This document shows positions 27,333 to 35,447 of a DNA stretch of 64,000 nucleotides, piece by piece. Below the pieces are notes generated by a model. That model was not told the origin of the DNA and ran no database searches. It saw only the letters and a program-made list of their open reading frames with translations. Origin of the DNA: Bacteroidales bacterium CF (GTDB lineage: Bacteria; Bacteroidota; Bacteroidia; Bacteroidales; UBA932). The stretch covers positions 2,487,805-2,551,804 of the forward strand of contig CP006772.1 of the NCBI GenBank assembly GCA_000473305.1. Direction: 5' to 3'. Within the stretch, counting starts at the first letter, position 1; every line of letters begins with the position of its first letter. Made by a program: the position numbers and the translations under genes.

Positions 27333-27779
27333 ATGTTAAAACCTGGAGATATGGCACCGGATTTTACCGGTAAGGATCAAGACGGAAATATTATAAATCT
27401 AAGTGATTACAAAGGAAAGAAACTTGTACTCTATTTCTACCCGAAGGATAACACACCGGGCTGTACAGCAGAGGCTTGCGACCTGAGGGATAATTACAAC
27501 AGGTTTGAAGCTGCCGGTTATAAAATACTGGGAGTAAGCAAAGATTCAGGGAAATCCCACAAAGGGTTCATTGAAAAGTTTAATCTGCCGTTTCCATTAA
27601 TCTCTGATACAGAGGCAACAATCATAAAGGCTTATGATGCATGGGGCAGAAAAAAGTTCATGGGACGGGAATTTGACGGTATCCTTCGCAAGACTTTTGT
27701 AATCGGCGAAAACGGAGTTATTGAGGATATTATTGAGAAGGTAGAGACAAAAGCCCATTCTGCCCAATTGTTGAAGTAA
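27333..27779 (+). CDS. bcp: Thiol peroxidase, bacterioferritin co-migratory protein family
   Basis: The 148-residue peroxiredoxin has the catalytic motif YFYPKDNTPGCTAEACDLRD, with the peroxidatic Cys at residue ~46 and the resolving Cys five residues later, as in atypical two-Cys PrxQ/BCP enzymes. It reduces hydroperoxides with electrons from thioredoxin. Length and N-terminal GDMAPDFTGKDQDGN are normal. It ends 5 bp before the end of the convergent phosphopantetheinyl transferase gene. No promoter of the TAnnTTTG type was recognised, so it may be read from the patatin gene 46 bp upstream. Confidence 0.93.
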   Translation: MLKPGDMAPDFTGKDQDGNIINLSDYKGKKLVLYFYPKDNTPGCTAEACDLRDNYNRFEAAGYKILGVSKDSGKSHKGFIEKFNLPFPLISDTEATIIKAYDAWGRKKFMGREFDGILRKTFVIGENGVIEDIIEKVETKAHSAQLLK

Positions 27780-27784
27780 ATTGT

Positions 27785-28420
27785 TTATCCGACCATCCAG
27801 ACCATGACATGGTCTTCGAAGATGGTGTATTCAAGTTCAAATTCAATCTCTTCTCCGTCCGGCATGGTAAATACTGCCTCTATCTCTCCATTGTCACGGG
27901 GTGTGAATTTTTTTATCTCTATCTGGCTTGAGAAGTCAACGTCAGAGAGTGACATTCTTTTGTATATGGCCTCTTTTGCACTCCAGTAGATAGCAAGGTG
28001 AAGGTCTCTGTTTTTCTCGCTCAGATCTTCAATCTCATCCTGCGAAAGTGCCTTTTTCTCTACGGCTGCAAAGTTTCTGTCAAGGGACTCTATATCGATA
28101 CCCACACTCTCCTCTGCGTGTGTTATGACAGCAACAAACCTTTTTGTATGTGAGATACTTATCTCAGTAAGGCTGTTCTGGAGAAATGGCCTTCCATTGT
28201 CATGATGACCCAGATATACCTTTTCCCCGAATAGCTGGTTCAAGAGGGCCCTGACTGCCAGTTTTTCCCTCCTTCTGTCTACACTTCTGATTAGTGACAG
28301 TTCTTCAAGTTCATCACTTGGTACAGAGCTTAGTGAGAGTAGCTCATCTTCGCTTTCAACAATCTCCCACACCGATATCGCCGCTCCACTATCCAATTCT
28401 CTGTTTAAAAAAAGTGCCAT
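27785..28420 (-). CDS. 4'-phosphopantetheinyl transferase superfamily protein
   Basis: The 211-residue enzyme would transfer the phosphopantetheine arm of coenzyme A to a carrier protein. The two signature regions are visible: SVGIDIESLDRN (Mg-binding Asp and Glu, ~residues 111-122) and YWSAKEAIYKRM (~residues 145-156), with ALSQDEI between. Size and motifs fit the Sfp/AcpT-like class rather than the short AcpS class. It lies 20 bp downstream of the shortened GldE-like gene on the same strand, and may serve fatty-acid or other acyl carriers; no NRPS or PKS genes are visible. Confidence 0.87.
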   Translation of the reverse strand: MALFLNRELDSGAAISVWEIVESEDELLSLSSVPSDELEELSLIRSVDRRREKLAVRALLNQLFGEKVYLGHHDNGRPFLQNSLTEISISHTKRFVAVITHAEESVGIDIESLDRNFAAVEKKALSQDEIEDLSEKNRDLHLAIYWSAKEAIYKRMSLSDVDFSSQIEIKKFTPRDNGEIEAVFTMPDGEEIEFELEYTIFEDHVMVWMVG

Positions 28421-28440
28421 AACTATTTACAGAATTATAT

Positions 28441-29373
28441 TTATAATACATCCGATTCATCTGAAATCTCTCCCACAATCTCTTCAAGAATATCTTCCAG
28501 TGTTACTATTCCCTCCGTTCCTCCGTATTCATCTGCAACAACAGCAAGGTGCATCCTTTTTTGACGGAACTCCTCGAGAAGGTCGTCGATCTTCTTGCTT
28601 CCTGGAACGAAGTAGGATTTTCTTATGTACATACGCCAGTTAAAGTCGTACTCCTTGTCTCTCAGGTGGCTTACAAGATCCTTTACATAAAGGAATCCCA
28701 CGACCTTGTCGGGGCTTGCATCATAGACCGGCAATCTGGAGAAACCACACTCTATAGCCTTCTCTAACACCTCTTCGGAGTTCATGCATACATCCAATGA
28801 TGCGATATTGACCCGAGGTGTCATAATCTCGCTTACACTTTTATTTTGCAACCCCACAATACCTTTGATCAGTCGCTTCTCCTCTACCTCCGGTATCTCC
28901 TCGATAGATTGGGCTGTCATCTCATCTGCAACCTTCCCGTATCTGTTCTTTAAATATTCCAATAATGAATTCAATGGTCTCCCGATCCATATCACCACAG
29001 CTAAAAACCAACCGAGTCTTTTTAATAAAGTCTCGCCTTTGTTTATTGATGCAGATTTGTATAGAATATAACCGCTGAAGGTCAATAGTAATGTAGTTGT
29101 CAGAAATGAGAGGACGTAAAGCAGAAAATGGCTCACACCATCGCCAATCAGGATATTAAGGATTGCAACTACAGTGATTAACGCGGAGAGTTTCAGTATG
29201 AGTGCACTTTGCATTATTGCACATTGATCCGACTCACGAGCATTTGTCTTATTGCCGGAATTCAGCAATGCAAATTCAATTCCTTTAAGCAGGGAATAAG
29301 AGAAGAGGATGAGGATCAACAATATCCCCAAGGAGAAATAATCGTCTGTCAGATTGCTACTGGGAGGTTCCAA
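28441..29373 (-). CDS. Shortened GldE/CorC-like CBS-domain membrane protein
   Basis: The 310-residue protein has an N-terminal membrane region with three to four helices (residues ~12-130), a linker SVSEIMTPRVNIASL, and two CBS repeats (about 180-300, SRLPVYDASPDKVVGFLYVKDL and LAVVADEYGGTEGIVTLEDILEE). It ends at EIVGEISDESDVL, just after the second CBS, so the CorC/HlyC transporter-associated domain normal in GldE-like proteins is missing. The membrane region is also divergent. No ATG is available in frame before residue ~50, so the TTG at 29373 is the probable start, only four codons after an in-frame stop. GldE proteins assist gliding or ion (Mg/Co) homeostasis; the role here is uncertain. 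Confidence 0.72.
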   Translation of the reverse strand: MEPPSSNLTDDYFSLGILLILILFSYSLLKGIEFALLNSGNKTNARESDQCAIMQSALILKLSALITVVAILNILIGDGVSHFLLYVLSFLTTTLLLTFSGYILYKSASINKGETLLKRLGWFLAVVIWIGRPLNSLLEYLKNRYGKVADEMTAQSIEEIPEVEEKRLIKGIVGLQNKSVSEIMTPRVNIASLDVCMNSEEVLEKAIECGFSRLPVYDASPDKVVGFLYVKDLVSHLRDKEYDFNWRMYIRKSYFVPGSKKIDDLLEEFRQKRMHLAVVADEYGGTEGIVTLEDILEEIVGEISDESDVL

Positions 29374-29413
29374 TTCTCTAAACTAATGGTTTATGGTGCA
29401 AATATATATAATT

Positions 29414-30301
29414 TTATATTACAAACGCAGCATACTTCTCCAACATGAATGCTGGAATATAGGATTCCTTGGCATTTCTGAGCCCTTCATCCCCGGCATC
29501 GTCTTCTCTGTTAACATATTTGAATCCTGAAGCCTCCCTTGTCACAAACTCCTTGTTTATCATCGGGTAGGCACCCCTTACAGAGGCAAATGCCTTCTCA
29601 ATATGTACAATAAATGTGTCGGAGCTCAATTGTTCACCGATAGTATAGGCAACTATTTTACCATCAACTCTTAAAATGCCGCCCTTCAGGTTCATATCAT
29701 TATAGTTTGCAAGGCATTTGAACACTGCGGCAGATTCAAGACACAGAGACTGATCCTTGCCACAGTCGATATCTTTGCACCACTCCTTTGTGAAATCAAC
29801 CACTTCACTTAGGTTGGCCGGGGTAATCTCCTCATAGCTCCATCCCGGAGTAGAGATAAAATGGTTTATGTGATTTCTCTTCGGTTGAAGTTTTTTTCCG
29901 GCAAGTGAAATAAGCTTTTCACTCTCATAAATGTAGTCAAAACTATTCCTGACAGGCTTGAAACTGAATTTCCCCGGAAAAAGTTCCTCCAATTCCGATT
30001 TTGTCTCATTGCTAATCCCAATCAGCACAAACGGCACACCTCTCTCAGATGCATCCGCCATTAAAGCCTCAATTACCTCTTTTTTGTCACCTCTTCCTGC
30101 GGGATAGAGATAACGGGTGTCATCCCCCTTTCCGGACATTAAAACAAGGAAATCCTTGTACCTTGCGCATCTTGAGAGGAAAGCCTCCTCCCATATAAAA
30201 AGGCTGGTAAAACAATACTCTGCTCCTCTGTAATCAGCATAACGGAGCAATTCGTCAATCCATTTTTTGTCTGAGACAGTCAACTGCCTGAAATCAATCA
30301 T
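29414..30301 (-). CDS. DUF2156 protein (phosphatidylglycerol lysyltransferase-like domain)
   Basis: The 295-residue protein matches the DUF2156 family, which shares the double-GNAT fold of the MprF/LPG-synthase catalytic domain: N-terminal LTVSDKKWIDELLRYADY, the central KRNHINHF and a C-terminal IVHIEKAFASVRGAYPMINKEF region. There is no membrane part, unlike MprF. Stand-alone members are common in Bacteroidota; they presumably use an aminoacyl-tRNA or acyl-CoA donor, but the substrate is not known. It lies 9 bp upstream of the S37 peptidase stop codon on the same strand and likely shares its transcript. Confidence 0.85.
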   Translation of the reverse strand: MIDFRQLTVSDKKWIDELLRYADYRGAEYCFTSLFIWEEAFLSRCARYKDFLVLMSGKGDDTRYLYPAGRGDKKEVIEALMADASERGVPFVLIGISNETKSELEELFPGKFSFKPVRNSFDYIYESEKLISLAGKKLQPKRNHINHFISTPGWSYEEITPANLSEVVDFTKEWCKDIDCGKDQSLCLESAAVFKCLANYNDMNLKGGILRVDGKIVAYTIGEQLSSDTFIVHIEKAFASVRGAYPMINKEFVTREASGFKYVNREDDAGDEGLRNAKESYIPAFMLEKYAAFVI

Positions 30302-30310
30302 ATAATTTGT

Positions 30311-31621
30311 TTATTCGGAAAGCCAGCCTTTGATAGTCTCGAATGCTTTATTTTTAAGACTATCAGGCATATTGCTTATTCGGGCCTTGTGGCTTCCCCC
30401 TGGTTGCACCATTACAACAACGTTTCCATTTTTTGGTTCATCAACTTTTACAGAACTCCAAGGGTCAAACTCCCCGTAAATAAAAAGCATCTTCTTATCT
30501 GTGGTTGCTACGAATTTTTTCAACTTCTTGTAGAGCGTTTTATCAAACTTAAACTCTGAACCATCGGGCAAAAACAGTTTTGTTAAATAACCCTTGGTGT
30601 TTTTTATAGTCAGGAGCCCTTTAAAAGGCTTGGTATCATAACCATAATAGCCGAGTTCCCTGGCTGCCTGCACAAAGAAAGAGGCGGTGGAGCTGTTATT
30701 CACAAAGTAATCGGGAGAACACATTCTTATCCAATACTTGAATAACTGGTTGTCAGAGGCCTCTCTGCCCGGAATCTCATTTACAGGGCTTCCCCATTGC
30801 CAGAAAGAGAATGAGAATTCGAGAACGGTATAGTCATATATATTCTCCAGAGGTAGATTGAATGTATATTTATTTGCCATGCACAATGAATCAAACTTTG
30901 GCTGAAGAGTCGCTCTTTTTTGAAGAATCCTTTTCTGGAAATCAAGTATGGTATCTCTTTGCGCCTTTGTACCGGCAAAATTGCTGATGAAAGGCTCATG
31001 ACGCCCATCCTCGCGGCTTTTGCAAAGGGGAGCGACATAAGGAACTGTAACATCTACATCTTCAGGAAAGAAAGCCCTGTATATCAATGCGGTCTGACCA
31101 CCCTTGCTTATACCGGTAGCAATCCATTTTCCCTTATATAGGGTTTTGAAAAGTTCTGTAATCCTGTGCAGGTCGTAGGCTGAATTCTCTGCGGTCAGGT
31201 ATTTCCAGTCAAGAGGCGAAGGTGTTGACTCAAGAAAATAGCGATGCTCTACGAAAATAAGATTTGCATCAAAAGTCCTTGAGAGCTCCTCCCTGTAGCG
31301 AGGCATTGAAGCATAGCCTGCGCCATAGCCCTCTGTGACGATCACTGTCGGCCTGTCCATTCCCACATTCATCACAAAAACTCTCTGCTTGAAGGTACCG
31401 GCTGCAGGGTTCTTGTGATCGAGAGGCTGTTCCACGAAAAGTACATATTTATCCTTGAACACCTCTGATTTGAGGCGCTCAACCTTGCTGACACCCGGAA
31501 GAAACGAGATGGTCTCCTTTAAAGTGTCGTTATTCTGGCCATAGTTGAACTGCACATTGGTGCAGAGAAGGGATCCTGTAACAATAAACAGGATAGCTAT
31601 TTGTCTGAATGTTGTTTTCAT
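30311..31621 (-). CDS. Secreted S37-family serine peptidase (PS-10 type)
   Basis: The 436-residue protein has a signal peptide (QIAILFIVTGSLLC) and the S37 features: FVEQPLDHKNP early on, the nucleophile elbow ATGISKGGQT (~residue 178-187), and an acid-His end (IYGEFDPWSS, QPGGSHKARI). S37 members are tripeptidyl aminopeptidase-like hydrolases of the alpha/beta-hydrolase fold; Bacteroidota copies act in the periplasm or outside on peptides. The ATG at 31621 is preferred over an upstream start at 31678, which lies beyond the tyrS promoter box. The gene is divergent from tyrS. Confidence 0.88.
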   Translation of the reverse strand: MKTTFRQIAILFIVTGSLLCTNVQFNYGQNNDTLKETISFLPGVSKVERLKSEVFKDKYVLFVEQPLDHKNPAAGTFKQRVFVMNVGMDRPTVIVTEGYGAGYASMPRYREELSRTFDANLIFVEHRYFLESTPSPLDWKYLTAENSAYDLHRITELFKTLYKGKWIATGISKGGQTALIYRAFFPEDVDVTVPYVAPLCKSREDGRHEPFISNFAGTKAQRDTILDFQKRILQKRATLQPKFDSLCMANKYTFNLPLENIYDYTVLEFSFSFWQWGSPVNEIPGREASDNQLFKYWIRMCSPDYFVNNSSTASFFVQAARELGYYGYDTKPFKGLLTIKNTKGYLTKLFLPDGSEFKFDKTLYKKLKKFVATTDKKMLFIYGEFDPWSSVKVDEPKNGNVVVMVQPGGSHKARISNMPDSLKNKAFETIKGWLSE

Positions 31622-31645
31622 AAGGCAAAAGTAAAGAAAAAACCC

Positions 31646-31653
31646 TATTTTTG
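31646..31653 (+). promoter_or_regulatory. -7 box for tyrS
   Basis: TATTTTTG matches TAnnTTTG and ends 27 bp before the tyrS ATG, a comfortable leader length. It lies in the 59-bp divergent spacer with the S37 peptidase gene. Confidence 0.5.
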
Positions 31654-31680
31654 TCGAAATATCACGATATAAAGACAACG

Positions 31681-32970
31681 ATGAACAATTTTGTCCAAGA
31701 ACTTACCTGGCGGGGAATGATTCACAATATGATGCCGGGTACTGAAGAACAATTACAGAAAGAACTTACCTCTGCATACGTTGGAATTGATCCGACAGCA
31801 GATTCACTTCATATTGGTCACCTGGTAAGTATAATGATGCTCCGCCATTTTCAGTCATGCGGACACAAACCTATTGCACTTGTCGGAGGGGCAACCGGAA
31901 TGATCGGAGATCCTTCGATGAAATCCGCAGAGAGAAACCTTTTGGATGAAGAGACATTAAGACATAACCAGAATGCCATAAAAAGCCAGCTTTCAAGATT
32001 TCTCGACTTCGACTCCGATGCACCCAATGCAGCTATACTTGTGAACAACTACGACTGGATGAAGGATTACACATTCCTCCATTTCATAAGGGATATCGGC
32101 AAGCACATCACTGTCAACTATATGATGAGCAAGGACTCTGTCAAGAAAAGAATCTCCGGAGATGAACGCGAGGGAATGTCTTTTACAGAGTTCACATACC
32201 AGTTGGTTCAGGGGTATGACTACCTCTACCTATATCAGCATCTCGGCTGCAAGCTTCAGATGGGCGGCAGCGATCAATGGGGCAACATCACAACCGGCAC
32301 AGAGCTCATAAGAAGAAAGGAGGGAGGGGACGCCTTTGCGCTTACCTGCCCACTGATTACAAAGGCTGACGGCGGAAAATTCGGAAAGACAGAAAAGGGA
32401 AATATCTGGTTAGATGCAAAATACACCTCTCCATACACATTCTATCAGTTCTGGCTGAATGTCAGCGATGAGGACGCACAGAAATACATTAAGATCTTCA
32501 CCATGCTGCCAAAGGCTGAGATTGAAGCTGCGATAGCCGGACACCTTGAGGCTCCTCATATGAGGGAGCTGCAGAAGCTTCTTGCCAAAGAGGTAACTGT
32601 TATGGTACACGGAGTTGAGGAGTATGAAAAGGCGGTCGATGCTTCACAGATACTCTTCGGGCAGTCTACTTCCGAAAAGCTCAAAGCTATCGATGAACAG
32701 ACATTCCTCTCTGTTTTTGAAGGCGTACCTCAATTTGAGATCTCAAGAGAGGACCTTCCGGCAAACGCCACTGATCTTCTTTCGGTGAAATGTTCTATAT
32801 TCCCTTCAAAGGGAGAGTGCAGGAAAATGATTGCTGCCGGTGGAGTTGCGATAAATAAGGAAAAGTGTATCTCTGCAGAAGCTCCTGTAACAGAGAGTGA
32901 CCTGCTCAACAATAAATATATCCTCGTTCAGAAGGGTAAGAAAAACTACTTTATAATTAAACTGCTATAA
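31681..32970 (+). CDS. tyrS: Tyrosyl-tRNA synthetase
   Basis: Class I synthetase of 429 residues that attaches tyrosine to tRNA-Tyr. The HIGH motif is present as [10 protein letters not shown] (~residue 45), the KMSKS-equivalent as KFGKTEKG (~residue 237), and a C-terminal S4 RNA-binding domain (~residues 360-420, [16 protein letters not shown]). The ATG at 31681 gives the normal N-terminus. It is followed 2 bp later by rbfA and then by an FtsX-type permease, a common order in Bacteroidota. Confidence 0.97.
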   Translation: MNNFVQELTWRGMIHNMMPGTEEQLQKELTSAYVGIDPTADSLHIGHLVSIMMLRHFQSCGHKPIALVGGATGMIGDPSMKSAERNLLDEETLRHNQNAIKSQLSRFLDFDSDAPNAAILVNNYDWMKDYTFLHFIRDIGKHITVNYMMSKDSVKKRISGDEREGMSFTEFTYQLVQGYDYLYLYQHLGCKLQMGGSDQWGNITTGTELIRRKEGGDAFALTCPLITKADGGKFGKTEKGNIWLDAKYTSPYTFYQFWLNVSDEDAQKYIKIFTMLPKAEIEAAIAGHLEAPHMRELQKLLAKEVTVMVHGVEEYEKAVDASQILFGQSTSEKLKAIDEQTFLSVFEGVPQFEISREDLPANATDLLSVKCSIFPSKGECRKMIAAGGVAINKEKCISAEAPVTESDLLNNKYILVQKGKKNYFIIKLL

Positions 32971-32972
32971 CC

Positions 32973-33317
32973 ATGGAAGGAGAGAGTACGCGACAACAGA
33001 AAGTCGGAAAGCAGATCCAGAGAGATCTGGCTGAAATAATCCAGGGTAAAGGGATGGCATCTTTTGGCGGGGCAATGGTTACCGTGACCTCTGTCAAGGT
33101 AAGCCCGGACCTGGCGGTGGCAAAAGTATACCTCAGCATTTTTCCTTCGGCTAAAGCCCAGGATACATTGAAGCTTGTAAATGCTGCCTCAAGATACATA
33201 CGCGGTGAGCTTGGAAAGAGGATCTCAAAGCAGTTGAGGATTGTTCCCGAATTGCTTTATTATGTAGATGACTCTCTCGATTATGTTGAGAGAATTGACG
33301 AGCTCCTGAAGAAATAA
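32973..33317 (+). CDS. rbfA: 30S ribosome-binding factor A
   Basis: RbfA is a small KH-fold protein needed for late 30S maturation and 16S 5'-end processing, especially in the cold. The 114-residue sequence has the usual N-terminal RQQKVGKQIQRDLAEII, the KVSPDLAVAKVYLSIF strand-helix pattern, and LRIVPELLYYVDDSLDY at the C-terminal end of the domain. It is co-transcribed with tyrS upstream and the permease gene 11 bp downstream. Confidence 0.95.
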   Translation: MEGESTRQQKVGKQIQRDLAEIIQGKGMASFGGAMVTVTSVKVSPDLAVAKVYLSIFPSAKAQDTLKLVNAASRYIRGELGKRISKQLRIVPELLYYVDDSLDYVERIDELLKK

Positions 33318-33328
33318 ATTACAGATAG

Positions 33329-34549
33329 TTGAATCTTCCGTTTTTCATAGCCGGGCGCTACCTTTTTGCAAAAAAGTCGCATAACGTTATCAATATAATC
33401 TCCCTCATCAGTGCTGCGGGAATTATGTTGGGGACCATGGCCCTCATTGTCATACTATCTGTATACAATGGATTTGACGGACTAATAAGATCTCTCTACA
33501 GCACCCACGAGTGTGACCTTCTGATTGTTCCCGCAAAAGAGAAGAGCTTCATCCCCCATTCTGCCGCTTTTGATCAAATCAGGAGTTCGGGAAACGTGGC
33601 CAACTTTTGTGAGGTTGTTGAGGAGAACGTATTTGTGAAGTATGGAGAAGAGGAGTCTGTTGCCACAATTAAAGGAATTGATTCAGTACTTATGAAAATC
33701 TCCACCTTGGGCAACTATCTGGTGGAGGGAGAGTTTTCCCTCTATCATGGAGAAGTAGCTCAGGCAGTAATAGGACGTGGGATTGCGCAGAAACTCGGGT
33801 TGAGGGTTCACTTTGTGAGTGGATTAGACCTATACTTTCCGTCAAGATTCAGACCGGTCTCTTTTATTAATCCTATGGCTTCTCTTAATATTGAGAGGGT
33901 GTTCCCTGCCGGCGTGTTTTCATTGGAAAAGGGTTATGATGAACGCTATATCTATATTCCCATAGATGTGGCAAGAAACCTCACCGAGTATTACGATGGA
34001 GAGGTGACATCGGTTGAATTATATCTGAAAGAGGGTGTCAATACAGATAAGCTGCAAAAAGAGTTCAAGGCTCTGCTGGGAAAAGATTACACTATAAAGA
34101 ACAGATATGAGCAGAACGAGACTCTCTACAAGATGATGGGATCTGAAAAACTCTCGATATATCTCATATTGCTTTTTGTAATTGTAATAATCTCCTGCAA
34201 TTTGTTTGGCTCACTATCGATGCTTATAATGGAAAAGAAAGAGGATGCAGAGATATTGAAAAACCTTGGAGCCAAAGAGAGAGATATCAAGAATATCTTC
34301 CTTCTCGAAGGGTGGATGATCTCATTCCTTGGCATTATAGCCGGGGTTATTATTGGTCTGATAATTTGTTTCTTACAGCAGAAATTCGGATTTGTCAGGA
34401 TGCCCGGGAATTTTGTCATAGATGCCTATCCTGTAGTCATTAAATGGAAAGATGTAATAATGACAATTATCGGAGTGGGGATTATAGGATTTTTTGCAGC
34501 AAGGCTTCCACTTCTTTTGTTAAAAAAAATGAAAAATTTTGATTTTTAA
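33329..34549 (+). CDS. FtsX-like permease (LolC/E or MacB type)
   Basis: The 406-residue protein has one N-terminal membrane helix (GIMLGTMALIVILSVYNGFDG), a large periplasmic domain (residues ~60-270), and three C-terminal helices with LFVIVIISCNLFGSLSMLIMEKKEDAEILKNLGA (described here by position ~283-316), the FtsX-family signature. It resembles the LolC/LolE subunits that release lipoproteins from the inner membrane. No ATPase (LolD) is adjacent, which is usual in Bacteroidota. No ATG is in frame near the start; TTG at 33329 gives the conserved start NLPFFIAGRYLFAKKSHN and is proposed. Confidence 0.85.
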   Translation: MNLPFFIAGRYLFAKKSHNVINIISLISAAGIMLGTMALIVILSVYNGFDGLIRSLYSTHECDLLIVPAKEKSFIPHSAAFDQIRSSGNVANFCEVVEENVFVKYGEEESVATIKGIDSVLMKISTLGNYLVEGEFSLYHGEVAQAVIGRGIAQKLGLRVHFVSGLDLYFPSRFRPVSFINPMASLNIERVFPAGVFSLEKGYDERYIYIPIDVARNLTEYYDGEVTSVELYLKEGVNTDKLQKEFKALLGKDYTIKNRYEQNETLYKMMGSEKLSIYLILLFVIVIISCNLFGSLSMLIMEKKEDAEILKNLGAKERDIKNIFLLEGWMISFLGIIAGVIIGLIICFLQQKFGFVRMPGNFVIDAYPVVIKWKDVIMTIIGVGIIGFFAARLPLLLLKKMKNFDF

Positions 34550-34559
34550 TGCAACGTAA

Positions 34560-34618
34560 CAGCCTGCTAATGCATCTTATTAGTGTAGGTTTAGGTTTTA
34601 GTACACTAGTAAGGGCTG
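34560..34618 (+). other. Intergenic 12-bp hairpin with outer stem (possible small RNA)
   Basis: CTTATTAGTGTA (34576-34587) pairs with TACACTAGTAAG (34602-34613) with one G-T wobble over a 14-base loop GGTTTAGGTTTTAG. An outer helix CAGCC (34560-34564) / GGCTG (34614-34618) extends it. It lies between the convergent permease and ispE genes, just before the terminator at 34611-34649. Confidence 0.45.
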
Positions 34619-34649
34619 ATTTCTGTAGCAGGGAGTCGCCCTTCGTTTT
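34611..34649 (+). terminator. Probable terminator of the tyrS-rbfA-permease operon
   Basis: AAGGGC (34611-34616) pairs with GCCCTT (34638-34643) and is followed by CG and a run of six T. The 5' arm overlaps the outer hairpin at 34560-34618, so the two structures exclude each other. Confidence 0.6.
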
Positions 34650-34667
34650 TTATACAACCTGATTATT

Positions 34668-35447
34668 TCAGTCCCTGAAGAGACCATATAGGGCAGAACC
34701 GCTGCCTGACATTGAGGCGTAAATTGCTCCCTTTTTGTAGAATTCTTGTTTTTTTGCAGCCAGAATAGGATGCTTTTTAAAGATATGTCCCTCAAAATCG
34801 TTTTTGACAACGCTCTTCCACTCATCAATTGGTCTTCCAAGTGTCTCCTTAAGCGTTTCCGGGCCCTTTTGTGGGCTTACACCGGCATAAGCCTCTGCTG
34901 TTGATACAAAGATATCCGGAACCTCGACTTTAACTGAAATTCCGGCCAATTCAGGTATTGTCATCGGGGTTAAAATCTCACCCTTTCCTTCACCATACAT
35001 TCCCTCTCCATTTTTTGCATCAAGGTAGGAAGCGTGAATAAAAAACGGGCAGTCGCTGCCTAATAGGGATGCGTATGCACAAAGTCTCTCCTTGTCCAGT
35101 TCAAGATTAAAGAGTCTGTTGAGAGCAATCAGCATATTTGATGCATCTGACGATCCTCCGCCAAGCCCCGCCCCTGAAGGTATTCTTTTAAGCAGATGAA
35201 TCTCTACCGGTGGCAGGTTAAAGTCCTTTTTAAGAAGATTGTATGCCTTGAAGCACAGATTATCTTCCATCCTGCAGTCCAATTCGTTGCCATAGACTGA
35301 TAGTGTTGTCTCCTCTGCCTCTACTACTTCAAGTATATCTGTCATCCCTACTGGAAAGAAAAAAGTCTCAAGGTCATGGTAACCGTCAGGACGTTTACCA
35401 ATAACCTTAAGACCGATATTTATCTTTGCACAGGGATAAACAATCAT
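34668..35447 (-). CDS. ispE: 4-diphosphocytidyl-2-C-methyl-D-erythritol kinase
   Basis: IspE phosphorylates CDP-ME in the non-mevalonate (MEP) isoprenoid pathway. The GHMP-kinase features are clear: the start PCAKINIGLKVIGKRPDGYHD, the ATP-binding PSGAGLGGGSSDASNML (~residues 88-104), and the C-terminal YASMSGSGSALYGLF (~242-256). The ATG at 35447 is coupled to nrdJ, whose stop codon overlaps it by one base; an upstream start at 35522 would lie inside nrdJ and is rejected. The 259-residue length is normal for the phylum. Confidence 0.95.
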   Translation of the reverse strand: MIVYPCAKINIGLKVIGKRPDGYHDLETFFFPVGMTDILEVVEAEETTLSVYGNELDCRMEDNLCFKAYNLLKKDFNLPPVEIHLLKRIPSGAGLGGGSSDASNMLIALNRLFNLELDKERLCAYASLLGSDCPFFIHASYLDAKNGEGMYGEGKGEILTPMTIPELAGISVKVEVPDIFVSTAEAYAGVSPQKGPETLKETLGRPIDEWKSVVKNDFEGHIFKKHPILAAKKQEFYKKGAIYASMSGSGSALYGLFRD

